A stretch of DNA of 13,713 nucleotides from a bacterium (lineage in GTDB: Bacteria > Pseudomonadota > Gammaproteobacteria > Burkholderiales > Methylophilaceae). How positions within the stretch are numbered: position 1 is the stretch's first letter; every line of letters starts with the position of its first letter. A program made the position numbers and the translations under genes. A model generated the notes under the pieces. The model did not search any database. It worked only from the letters and a program-made list of their open reading frames with translations, and was not told the origin of the DNA. Location: contig DAIDAS010000201.1 in assembly GCA_027310505.1 (NCBI GenBank), positions 1-13,713 of the forward strand. The letters run 5' to 3'. Below are positions 1 to 5,469 of the stretch, piece by piece.

Positions 1-1824
1 CACCAACACCGTTTGACGGTGGGGATCGACCTCGGCACCACCAACTCGCTTGTCGCCACCATGCGCAGCGGCATGAGCGTCGTCCTGCACGACGAAGAAG
101 GCCGCGCCTTGCTACCGTCAGTGGTGCGTTACCTGGCGGACGGCAGCGCTGAAATCGGCTACGCGGCACAGGCACAGCAAAGCCACGATCCACAGAACAC
201 TATCGTCTCGGCCAAGCGCTTCATGGGGCGCGGCGTACACGACATCCCGGATATCGGCCATCATCCTTACCGTTTTGTCGATGCGCCCGGCATGCTCCAG
301 CTCAGCACTGTGGCCGGGGTCAAAAGCCCGGTGGAAATCTCCGCCGAGATTCTCAAATTACTGAAGGCGCGCGCAGAAAAATCGCTGGGAGGAGAACTCA
401 CCGGCGCAGTCATCACTGTCCCCGCCTATTTCGACGACGCGCAACGCCAGGCGACCAAGGATGCCGCGAAACTGGCCGGCCTGAACGTCTTGCGCCTCCT
501 GAACGAGCCGACCGCCGCCGCAGTCGCCTACGGGCTGGATAACGCCTCTGAAGGTGTCTTCGTCATCTACGACCTTGGCGGCGGAACCTTCGATATTTCC
601 ATCCTGCGCCTGTCCAAGGGCGTCTTTGAAGTGCTGGCCACCAACGGCGATTCCGCCCTTGGCGGAGATGATTTCGACCGTCGCGTGTTTTGCTGGTTTC
701 TCGAACAGGCCAAGCTGCCCCCGATCGGGCCGGAAGACACCCGCCTGCTCCTGACCAAGGCCCGCGAAGCCAAGGAACAGCTGACCGACCACCCCGAAAC
801 GCGTATCACCTGCATGCTTTCCGGCGGCGAACTGGTCGACCTGGCGCTATCGGACAAAACCTTCACCGAAATGACCCAGCACCTGGTCGCCAAAACGCTC
901 GCGCCAACCCGCAAGGCGCTGCGCGACGCCAAGATCAGCACCGAAGACGTGCAGGGCATAGTCATGGTAGGTGGTGCCACGCGCATGCCGCAAATCCAGC
1001 ATGCCGTCGCTGATTTCTTTGGTCAGGAACCGCTCACCAACCTCGACCCGGACAAGGTCGTCGCGCTCGGCGCCGCCATCCAGGCCAATGTGCTGGCCGG
1101 CAACAAGAGCGACAACGAGCTGCTGCTGCTCGACGTGATTCCACTCTCGCTCGGCCTCGAAACCATGGGCGGCCTGACGGAAAAAATCATCCCGCGCAAC
1201 TCCACCATCCCCGTGGCGCGTGCGCAGGATTTCACCACCTTCAAGGACGGCCAGACCGCCATGAGCATCCACGTAGTGCAGGGCGAGCGCGACCTCGTCT
1301 CCGACTGCCGCTCGCTGGCACGCTTCGAATTGCGCGGCATCCCGCCCATGGCAGCCGGTGCCGCCCGCATCCGCGTCACCTTCCAGGTGGATGCCGACGG
1401 CCTGCTTTCGGTATCCGCCCGCGAGCAGACCAGCGGCGTCGAAGCCAATGTCGTGGTCAAGCCCTCCTACGGCCTCAGCGACGACGAAATTGCCAACATG
1501 CTGCAAGCCGGATTCTCGCACGCACAGGACGACAAGCAGGCACGCGCCTTGGCCGAGGCTCGAGTTGAAGCCGATCGTCTGCTTGAAGCAATTTCTGCCG
1601 CACTGGAAAAAGACGGCGCCGCACTCCTGGGCGCCGAAGAGCGCCAAGTCCTAGAAATGCAGATGTCCGCGCTGCGAGACACGGCAGCAGGCACCGACGC
1701 CCACGCCATCACAATGGGTATCGAAGCGCTTAACCACGCCTCTGAAACCTTTGCCGCACGGCGCATGGATGCATCGGTCAGACAAGCGCTGACCGGCCAT
1801 ACCCTAGACGAACTGAAAGTATAA
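1..1824 (+). CDS. hscA: HscA, Hsp70-type chaperone for Fe-S cluster assembly (5' end outside window)
   Basis: HscA is the cytosolic Hsp70 that, with HscB, releases [2Fe-2S] clusters from the scaffold IscU using ATP. The reading frame is open from base 1 (H-Q-H-R-L-T-V-G-I-D), so the TTG at 13 is not the start; the true start lies upstream and the gene is 5'-truncated by the window. Hsp70 nucleotide-binding signatures are clear: VGIDLGTTNS, VPAYFDDAQRQATKDAAKLAGL (around 410-480), LLNEPTAAAVAYG, YDLGGGTFDISIL and VMVGGATRMPQIQ. The substrate-binding domain begins near LLLDVIPLSLGLETMGG, and a helical lid forms the last ~120 residues. The assignment as HscA rather than DnaK rests on divergence (a short, non-acidic C-terminus) and on fdx following after 5 nt, the isc operon order hscB-hscA-fdx. 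The long minus-strand frames under this gene are composition shadows. Confidence 0.95.
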   Translation, partial: HQHRLTVGIDLGTTNSLVATMRSGMSVVLHDEEGRALLPSVVRYLADGSAEIGYAAQAQQSHDPQNTIVSAKRFMGRGVHDIPDIGHHPYRFVDAPGMLQLSTVAGVKSPVEISAEILKLLKARAEKSLGGELTGAVITVPAYFDDAQRQATKDAAKLAGLNVLRLLNEPTAAAVAYGLDNASEGVFVIYDLGGGTFDISILRLSKGVFEVLATNGDSALGGDDFDRRVFCWFLEQAKLPPIGPEDTRLLLTKAREAKEQLTDHPETRITCMLSGGELVDLALSDKTFTEMTQHLVAKTLAPTRKALRDAKISTEDVQGIVMVGGATRMPQIQHAVADFFGQEPLTNLDPDKVVALGAAIQANVLAGNKSDNELLLLDVIPLSLGLETMGGLTEKIIPRNSTIPVARAQDFTTFKDGQTAMSIHVVQGERDLVSDCRSLARFELRGIPPMAAGAARIRVTFQVDADGLLSVSAREQTSGVEANVVVKPSYGLSDDEIANMLQAGFSHAQDDKQARALAEARVEADRLLEAISAALEKDGAALLGAEERQVLEMQMSALRDTAAGTDAHAITMGIEALNHASETFAARRMDASVRQALTGHTLDELKV

Positions 1825-1829
1825 GCAAG

Positions 1830-2171
1830 ATGCCGCAAATCATCGTCCTGCCCCATGTCGAACTCTGCCCTGAAGGCGCCGCCTTCGAAACCAAGCCCGG
1901 CGTCTCCATCTGCGACAGCATGCTCGAACACGGCATCGAAATCGACCACGCCTGCGAAAAAGCCTGCGCCTGCACCACCTGCCACGTCATCGTGCGCGAG
2001 GGCTACAAGTCACTGGAAGCCCCTGAGGAAAAAGAAGAAGACCTGCTGGACAAGGCATGGGGGCTGGAACCCTACTCCCGCCTATCCTGCCAGGCCATCG
2101 TCGGAGATTCTGACCTGGTCGTCGAAATTCCGAAATACTCGATCAACATGGCAAAGGAAGGCCACCGCTAA
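1830..2171 (+). CDS. fdx: ISC-type [2Fe-2S] ferredoxin
   Basis: This is a 113-residue adrenodoxin-type [2Fe-2S] ferredoxin that donates electrons to the ISC cluster-assembly machinery in the cytosol. The cluster ligands fit Cys42, Cys48, Cys51 and Cys87 (C-x5-C-x2-C ... C) within HACEKACACTTCHVIV and SRLSCQAIV. The extra Cys46 between the first two ligands is characteristic of the Isc Fdx group. The acidic stretch EAPEEKEEDLLDKAW matches the partner-docking helix of the family. The ATG follows the hscA stop by 5 nt, implying co-transcription and probably coupled translation. Length is normal. No iscX gene follows before the tRNA; the 106-nt gap to the tRNA holds only the tRNA promoter. Confidence 0.95.
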   Translation: MPQIIVLPHVELCPEGAAFETKPGVSICDSMLEHGIEIDHACEKACACTTCHVIVREGYKSLEAPEEKEEDLLDKAWGLEPYSRLSCQAIVGDSDLVVEIPKYSINMAKEGHR

Positions 2172-2235
2172 CCAGCCAGCGCCCTGAAAAACCATTTCAG
2201 CCACACCCGTGCGAAACACCGGAAGCCAGTATTCT

Positions 2236-2264
2236 TTGACAACGCACGACAGAAAAAATAAAAT
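2236..2264 (+). promoter_or_regulatory. sigma70-type promoter of the tRNA gene
   Basis: A perfect -35 TTGACA (2236-2241) is followed after 17 nt by TAAAAT (2259-2264). Initiation would fall near 2271, just before the mature tRNA 5' end at 2278. The GC-rich discriminator (AGCGGG) is typical of stringently controlled stable-RNA promoters. The assignment is from consensus match and position only. Confidence 0.8.
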
Positions 2265-2277
2265 AGCGGGCTTTACT

Positions 2278-2354
2278 GGTGATGTAGCTCAGCTGGTTAG
2301 AGCGACGGATTCATAATCCGTAGGTCGAGGGTTCAAGTCCCCCCATCACCACCA
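2278..2354 (+). tRNA. tRNA with CAU anticodon, probably elongator tRNA-Met
   Basis: A 77-nt cloverleaf with encoded CCA: acceptor GGTGATG pairs with CATCACC, D arm GCTC/GAGC, anticodon stem ACGGA/TCCGT with loop TTCATAA (anticodon CAT at 2312-2314), and T loop TTCAAGT. A CAT anticodon can be initiator Met, elongator Met or lysidine-modified Ile2. The paired 1-72 position (G-C) excludes the initiator, and the anticodon stem-loop GGATTCATAATCC resembles betaproteobacterial elongator Met. The T stem GAGGG/CCCCC contains one A-C mismatch (position 50-64) where a CCCTC strand would pair fully. The gene is the integration target of the downstream element, so its 3' part may be element-derived. Confidence 0.93.
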
Positions 2355-2400
2355 ATAAATAAGCGGCTCCCAGCGATGGGGGCCGTTTTCATTTGGGCAC
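2307..2400 (+). repeat. attL: left direct repeat of the integrated element
   Basis: Two blocks of this stretch recur at the far end of the element. GGATTCATAATC (2307-2318, anticodon stem-loop) equals 9106-9117 exactly. The 56 nt from 2345 to 2400 (tRNA 3' end, CCA, terminator and GGGCAC/TGGCAC border) match 9118-9173 at 50 of 56 positions by my count. Between the blocks the left copy has 26 nt (2319-2344, variable loop and T arm) that are absent on the right. Integration next to an int gene at a tRNA 3' end is the classic tyrosine-integrase arrangement. Confidence 0.85.
2364..2389 (+). terminator. rho-independent terminator of the tRNA (left copy)
   Basis: CGGCTCCC (2364-2371) pairs with GGGGGCCG (2378-2385) across an AGCGAT loop, with one G-U pair, followed by TTTT. 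It lies 10 nt after the tRNA CCA and is part of the attL repeat; a homologous hairpin sits in attR. Confidence 0.8.
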
Positions 2401-2401
2401 C

Positions 2402-2440
2402 GTGCCCATTCTGTGCCCGTCTTGTGCCCACCCCGTGCCA
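2402..2440 (+). repeat. four GTGCCC units at an exact 11-nt period (candidate integrase arm sites)
   Basis: GTGCCC begins at 2402, 2413 and 2424, and GTGCCA at 2435. The first unit also forms a palindrome with GGGCAC at 2395-2400. A further GTGCCC occurs at 2481. An 11-nt period puts the units on one face of the helix. The position just inside attL next to an arm-domain integrase suggests arm-type binding sites; that role is inferred. The array is absent from the attR side. Confidence 0.6.
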
Positions 2441-2465
2441 CGCCATTCTTTGATAGATTCAAGTT

Positions 2466-2550
2466 TGACCTAAAGACTTCGTGCCCAAAACATGACCAAA
2501 AGTCATTCACACCTCAGGTCATGGCTTCTAGTCAAATCCATGACCTAAGG
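2466..2550. promoter_or_regulatory. cluster of TGACC(T) motifs in both orientations
   Basis: TGACCTAAAG (2466) and TGACCTAAGG (2541) are near-identical decamers. TGACC recurs at 2493. AGGTCATGG (2516-2524) and CCATGACCT (2538-2546) form a perfect 9-bp inverted repeat with a 13-nt spacer. The cluster lies between the GTGCCC array and the XRE gene. It may be a binding region for the excisionase-like protein or integrase; no promoter was recognised here. Confidence 0.4.
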
Positions 2551-2625
2551 GCCATTTCAATTCATGCCACAGTTACTTTTTCCGCCTGAGAAATCTCAGA
2601 ATATACGATTTTGTGGGTGATCCTT

Positions 2626-2844
2626 TTATAGCAATTTGTCGCCATCGTCTATCAGTTCTAAAAGATCTCCAACCTCACAGCCCAGATATCTGCAAAGCTG
2701 CTCTAGCACGTCAAGATCGACCCTTTCAGCCGTTTCTTGGTATAGCCGGGTAAGCGTTCCGCGGTTTAGTCCTGTATCGCGACTAACGTCGCTGATTTTC
2801 AGTTTTTTTTCTCCCAGCATTCGGGAGAGATTGCACTTGATCAC
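2626..2844 (-). CDS. small XRE-family (Cro/C1-type) transcriptional regulator
   Basis: The 72-residue protein is almost entirely a Cro/C1-type helix-turn-helix of the YozG-like kind. Helices two and three are in KISDVSRDTGLNRGTLTRLY, and the C-terminus has the family pattern LDVLEQLCRYLGCEVGDLLE. I place the start at the GTG at 2844 (M-I-K-C-N-L-S-R-M-L), because AGGAG lies 5 nt upstream of it. A GTG two codons earlier (2850) overlaps that ribosome site. The gene is divergent from the excisionase-int pair across a 141-nt intergenic region with paired operator-like palindromes, one over the rightward promoter. By analogy with lysogeny modules it probably represses excisionase/integrase transcription and perhaps its own; this is inferred. 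Confidence 0.85.
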   Translation of the reverse strand: MIKCNLSRMLGEKKLKISDVSRDTGLNRGTLTRLYQETAERVDLDVLEQLCRYLGCEVGDLLELIDDGDKLL

Positions 2845-2861
2845 GACCACTCCTAGATTAT

Positions 2862-2882
2862 TTTGATCTTCTACAGATCAAA
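2862..2882. promoter_or_regulatory. operator-like palindrome proximal to the XRE gene
   Basis: TTTGATC (2862-2868) and GATCAAA (2876-2882) form a perfect 7-bp inverted repeat around TTCTACA. The nonamer TTCTACAGA (2869-2877) recurs at 2917-2925 inside the second palindrome, suggesting two sites for one regulator, most simply the XRE protein. Confidence 0.55.
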
Positions 2883-2887
2883 TTGTC

Positions 2888-2931
2888 TTGAAAACGTATT
2901 TTTTAGTGCTATAATGTTCTACAGAAGAACA
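2888..2931 (+). promoter_or_regulatory. sigma70 promoter with overlapping operator, driving the excisionase-int genes
   Basis: The -35 TTGAAA (2888-2893) and -10 TATAAT (2910-2915) are separated by 16 nt. The palindrome TGTTCTACAGAAGAACA (2915-2931; 6-bp arms, 5-nt spacer) starts in the -10 and covers the expected start site, a position suited to repression. It shares TTCTACAGA with the palindrome at 2862-2882. Confidence 0.7.
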
Positions 2932-2985
2932 TTAATTCTTCTTGCAGAGCAATACGCAACTAAACCGATAAATTAGGAGGGTATC

Positions 2986-3219
2986 ATGAGCAACACATTT
3001 TTGACCACAGACCAGCTGGCTGAACGCATTCAGTACGACCCGCGCACCATCCGTGAGCAACTCAAAGACAGTGCCCTGCTGGAAGGCGTCCACTACATTC
3101 GCCCCTTCGGCCGCCGCAAGATCCTCTACATCTGGGAAGCCATCGAACGCGACATGGTCGCCTCCAGCTCAAATGCATTCGGCATCCCGATGGCGAATGG
3201 AGGTGTCTGCAATGGCTAG
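2986..3219 (+). CDS. excisionase-like helix-turn-helix protein
   Basis: This 77-residue protein opens with a MerR-like/excisionase-type winged helix-turn-helix: TTDQLAERIQYDPRTIREQL, then a wing with GRRKILYIWEAIERDM. Proteins of this form are commonly encoded immediately upstream of integrases with the DUF3596 arm domain, and are thought to act as recombination directionality factors; no specific homologue can be named from sequence alone. The ATG has an excellent ribosome site (AGGAGG, 5 nt away). Its last 8 nt overlap the start of the integrase gene, implying translational coupling. Transcription is expected from the promoter at 2888-2915 under the adjacent operator. Confidence 0.75.
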   Translation: MSNTFLTTDQLAERIQYDPRTIREQLKDSALLEGVHYIRPFGRRKILYIWEAIERDMVASSSNAFGIPMANGGVCNG

Positions 3220-4423
3220 TATCCGCGCACGTACCGATAATGGGCTGCTCTTCTTCGACTTCCGTTTTAAAGGTGTCCGATGCAGGGAGCAGACAGCCCT
3301 TGAAGATACCAGGGCCAACCGCCAAAAGATGGAAAAGGTGCTGAAGAAGATCGAGGAGGAAATCGCTGCCAGCACATTCGAGTACCGACGCTACTTCCCC
3401 ACCAGCAAGCTGGCGGACAAGCTCGACAACCGTTCAGTACCAGCGGTGTTCGTTCCCTCGGCGGGGTTGCCAGTTGCAGGAATTGTTGCATCGGGGGCGA
3501 CGCCTCTGTTCAAGGATTTCTGCCAGGTGTGGTTCAACGAGCTGTCGATCGGGTGGAGGCGCAGTTACAAGAACACGGTACAGCAGATCCTCGATACGCG
3601 CCTGATCCCCGCTTTCGGGGAGAGGGAGGTCGGCAGCATCCGTCGCGAGGAAATCCTCGCCTTCCGTTCTACTCTCGCCAAAGAACCAGGACGCAAGAAG
3701 GACTCGATGATTTCACCGCGTAGGATCAATGCGATCACGCTAGTGCTCAAACAAGTGCTCAACGAAGCCGCCGACCGCTACAACTTTATCACACAGGTGC
3801 AGCGCATCAAGCCGCTCAAAGTGCAGAAAACGGACGTTAACCCCTTCACGTTGCAGGAGGTGCAACTCATCATCAGCAAGGTGCGGTCGGATTTCCGCAA
3901 CTACTACACGGTTCGATTCTTTACCGGTATGCGCACCGGGGAGATCGACGGCCTGAAGTGGAAGTATGTCGATTTCGAGCGAAAGCTGATCCTGATCCGG
4001 GAGACCTTCACTTGGGGCGAGGAGGACTACACCAAGAACGACACCAGCCAGCGCGACATCCAGATGTCGGGGCCGGTGTATGAAGCACTGAAGGCTCAGA
4101 AGGAGGCGACCGACAAGTTATCGGAGTACGTCTTCTGCAATCAGGACGGCTTGCCTCTGGATGTGAACAACGTTAGCAAGCGGGTCTGGTATCCCATTCT
4201 GCGTCATTTGGGGATCGTGTTACGCAATCCCTACCAAAGCCGACATACGGCAGCCACGCTGTGGCTAGCTGCGGGGGAGGCGCCGGAATGGATTGCGAGG
4301 CAGCTGGGCCATGCCAACACCGAGATGCTGTTCCGCGTATACAGCAGGTATGTACCCAACCTTAGCACAACCACCGGCCTGCCCTCTAGCGTCGGGTCGA
4401 ATACCCGTTCACAGGAGACATAG
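3212..4423 (+). CDS. int: tyrosine integrase with DUF3596 arm-binding domain; C-terminal tail replaced
   Basis: This is the site-specific recombinase expected to integrate the element at the tRNA. The start at ATG 3212 (M-A-S-I-R-A-R-T-D-N-G) is preceded by GGAGG and overlaps the excisionase-like gene by 8 nt; the open frame upstream to 3053 is a shadow of that gene. Residues 1-50 form the DUF3596-type arm-DNA-binding domain (LLFFDFRFKGVRCREQTAL). Residues ~97-190 form the core-binding SAM-like domain, and ~205-380 the catalytic domain. Visible catalytic residues are Arg241 (TGMRTGEI), Lys275 (TKNDTSQR), Arg344-His345 (YQSRHTAA, with Tyr instead of His at HxxR), His367 (QLGH) and Tyr377 (FRVYSRYV). 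The family pattern stops at VPNL (residue 384); the last 19 residues are antisense to a umuC start, so the native tail has been replaced. All catalytic residues remain. Confidence 0.92.
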   Translation: MASIRARTDNGLLFFDFRFKGVRCREQTALEDTRANRQKMEKVLKKIEEEIAASTFEYRRYFPTSKLADKLDNRSVPAVFVPSAGLPVAGIVASGATPLFKDFCQVWFNELSIGWRRSYKNTVQQILDTRLIPAFGEREVGSIRREEILAFRSTLAKEPGRKKDSMISPRRINAITLVLKQVLNEAADRYNFITQVQRIKPLKVQKTDVNPFTLQEVQLIISKVRSDFRNYYTVRFFTGMRTGEIDGLKWKYVDFERKLILIRETFTWGEEDYTKNDTSQRDIQMSGPVYEALKAQKEATDKLSEYVFCNQDGLPLDVNNVSKRVWYPILRHLGIVLRNPYQSRHTAATLWLAAGEAPEWIARQLGHANTEMLFRVYSRYVPNLSTTTGLPSSVGSNTRSQET

Positions 4424-4461
4424 AAATTGTTGCAATCCACCAGAGCAATGCTGCGTTTCAT
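4363..4461 (-). pseudogene. umuC: umuC remnant: first 33 codons only
   Basis: The first 33 codons read M-K-R-S-I-A-L-V-D-C-N-N-F-Y-V-S-C-E-R-V and on to GRPVVVL, the strongly conserved start of the UmuC (Pol V, Y-family) polymerase, including the first catalytic Asp (D9) and the DCNNFYVSCE signature. After Leu33 the expected SNNDGC motif is absent; the frame continues antisense through the integrase catalytic region to a stop at 4231. Palm, fingers and little-finger domains are missing, so no polymerase can be made. The ATG follows the umuD stop by 2 nt, the normal umuDC spacing. The break coincides with the codon where integrase homology ends, so one junction truncated both genes. Confidence 0.88.
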
Positions 4462-4463
4462 GG

Positions 4464-5042
4464 CTACTTCAAGGGGTGGATGCTGTTGGTGACCACGCCA
4501 ATGACCGCCATCTCCATGCCTTCCTTGAGAGTGATGTCGGGGATGGCCGGATTCTCGGCCTGCAGGCGCATTTCATCGCCATGGTGGATGAGCCGCTTGA
4601 TGGTGTGGCGGCCATCGATGACCGCTAGCACGATGTCACGGTGTCGCGGTTCTATCGAGCGGTCGACTACGATGATATCTCCTTCAAAGATGCCGGCGCC
4701 TATCATCGAGCAGCCTTCCACCCGCAGGAAGAACGTGGCCGGCGCATTGGTGACCAGCAGCTCGTTCAGATCGAGGCGGTCTTCCACATAATCGTCCGCG
4801 GGGGATGGGAACCCGGCACGCACTTTCGTGCCGAACAACGGAGCGCGTACCTTCGGTGGGTTAATGGCGGGCAGCAGTGCACCTACCGGGGTGGCAGGAG
4901 GCTTGAATGTTTGCAGGAGCTGGAGCACGATAGCCTTCCGGCTCTCAGGCACACGGACGGTGATGGTCTTCTCGCCGTAAGGGCTGGCGCTGGTTTTGCG
5001 TCCTGCGCCGGGACGACGTCCGCCATGTGATGTTGAGGCCAT
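4464..5042 (-). CDS. umuD: UmuD-like S24 autoprotease with basic N-terminal extension
   Basis: UmuD proteins undergo RecA-stimulated self-cleavage and then support translesion synthesis by Pol V. Residues ~65-192 match UmuD closely. The cleavage site is Ala76-Gly77 (VRAGFPSP), with nucleophile Ser112 (EGCSMIGAGI) and general base Lys149 (HTIKRL). The Gly77-Ser112 and Ser112-Lys149 spacings (35 and 37) equal those of E. coli UmuD (Gly25, Ser60, Lys97). Unlike E. coli UmuD, about 50 extra residues precede the core, starting GGRRPGAGRK and continuing KTITVRVPESRKAIVLQLLQ, a pattern suggesting DNA binding. The protein may therefore be a LexA/UmuDAb-like repressor as well as, or instead of, a polymerase subunit. 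Its partner umuC is truncated, leaving it without cognate polymerase here. No strong ribosome site is seen. Confidence 0.88.
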   Translation of the reverse strand: MASTSHGGRRPGAGRKTSASPYGEKTITVRVPESRKAIVLQLLQTFKPPATPVGALLPAINPPKVRAPLFGTKVRAGFPSPADDYVEDRLDLNELLVTNAPATFFLRVEGCSMIGAGIFEGDIIVVDRSIEPRHRDIVLAVIDGRHTIKRLIHHGDEMRLQAENPAIPDITLKEGMEMAVIGVVTNSIHPLK

Positions 5043-5055
5043 ACTCGGATACCAT

Positions 5056-5082
5056 GATAACTGTTACAGCAATCAAGATAAC
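5056..5082. promoter_or_regulatory. candidate operator between umuD-like gene and SRAP remnant
   Basis: Only 43 nt separate the two divergent starts. They contain GATAAC twice (5056-5061 and 5077-5082), exactly 21 nt apart or two helical turns, and the near-palindrome CTGTTACAG (5061-5069). There is no canonical LexA box (CTGT-N8-ACAG). The site may bind the extended UmuD-like protein; this is inferred. Confidence 0.4.
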
Positions 5083-5085
5083 ACA

Positions 5086-5157
5086 ATGTGCGGCGGCGTG
5101 AAATACAAAGACACTGCGGGTAAGGAGTGGCCTTCAAAGGCTTGGAACCCTGTATAG
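5086..5157 (+). pseudogene. SRAP (YedK/HMCES-type) remnant: first 15 codons
   Basis: The 23-codon frame starts M-C-G-G-V-K-Y-K-D-T-A-G-K-E-W, the conserved N-terminus of SOS response-associated peptidase proteins, whose Cys2 forms the thiazolidine crosslink to abasic sites in single-stranded DNA. Family similarity stops after Trp15 (5130), followed by eight unrelated codons and TAG. Full-length SRAPs have about 220 residues, so this cannot be functional. The divergent placement beside umuD matches SOS cassettes of plasmids and islands in which SRAP, umuD and umuC occur together. Too short for ORF calling, it is recognised from the MCGG start and context. Confidence 0.7.
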
Positions 5158-5181
5158 CTACCATTGCGGATAAAAAATGAG

Positions 5182-5210
5182 AGCTATCGGCCACAAGCGG
5201 ACGTTTACTC
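5182..5210 (+). repeat. diverged direct repeat, left of the 67-residue ORF
   Basis: The 22 nt at 5189-5210 match 5470-5491 at about 16 positions (shared core GGCCANAAGCGGNC, then TT and A). The preceding AGCTATCGGCC (5182-5192) recurs with one change as AGCTATCGGTC at 6264-6274. The origin is unknown; it resembles remnants of a dispersed intergenic sequence. Confidence 0.45.
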
Positions 5211-5259
5211 AAAAAGACAATAGAGCGGAATCTGTACCTTCAAGAATTTCGGAGGAAAT

Positions 5260-5463
5260 ATGGACAGTAACCAAGGCAGTGAATTGATCCGACTCGAAGC
5301 CAGGCTAGGAGCTTTCGAAGACCTTAAGACTGAAATCGAGCCTTGGCTCATGGAGGAGCGTGACGTGTCAGCACGTGAGTCGCTCGATAACGTTATTAGC
5401 CATGTAGATGCTGAAATTGCCGAATTGCATCGCCTTCTAGAAGTGGCCAAGCGCGGCGATTGA
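5260..5463 (+). CDS. small charged hypothetical protein
   Basis: The 67-residue protein is unrecognised. It has a strong ribosome site (GGAGGA, 3 nt before the ATG), which makes translation credible. The sequence is acidic and predicted largely helical, with heptad-like spacing in LIRLEARLGAFEDLKTEIE and in DAEIAELHRLLEVAKRGD, compatible with a short coiled coil or helical hairpin. No signal peptide, membrane segment or metal-binding motif is present. It is flanked by the two copies of the diverged repeat (5189-5210 and 5470-5491), as if carried as a unit, and precedes another unknown gene by 48 nt. Confidence 0.6.
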   Translation: MDSNQGSELIRLEARLGAFEDLKTEIEPWLMEERDVSARESLDNVISHVDAEIAELHRLLEVAKRGD

Positions 5464-5469
5464 ATCCAA

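Noticed and set aside
847..1647. Long minus-strand frame inside hscA
   Set aside because: It lies fully antisense to a clear Hsp70 gene and has no recognisable protein; an effect of GC-rich codon bias.
2402..2440. CRISPR-like array
   Set aside because: The units are 6 nt at an 11-nt period, with no spacer-length sequences and no cas genes; protein-binding sites fit better.
3053..3211. N-terminal extension of the integrase frame by 53 codons
   Set aside because: It is the out-of-frame shadow of the excisionase-like gene. The extension has no family similarity, and a ribosome site plus the conserved arm-domain start place initiation at 3212.
5043..5085. Canonical LexA box for the umuD-like gene
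   Set aside because: The best matches (such as CTGT-N8-TCAT) miss half of the consensus; no CTGT-N8-ACAG exists here.
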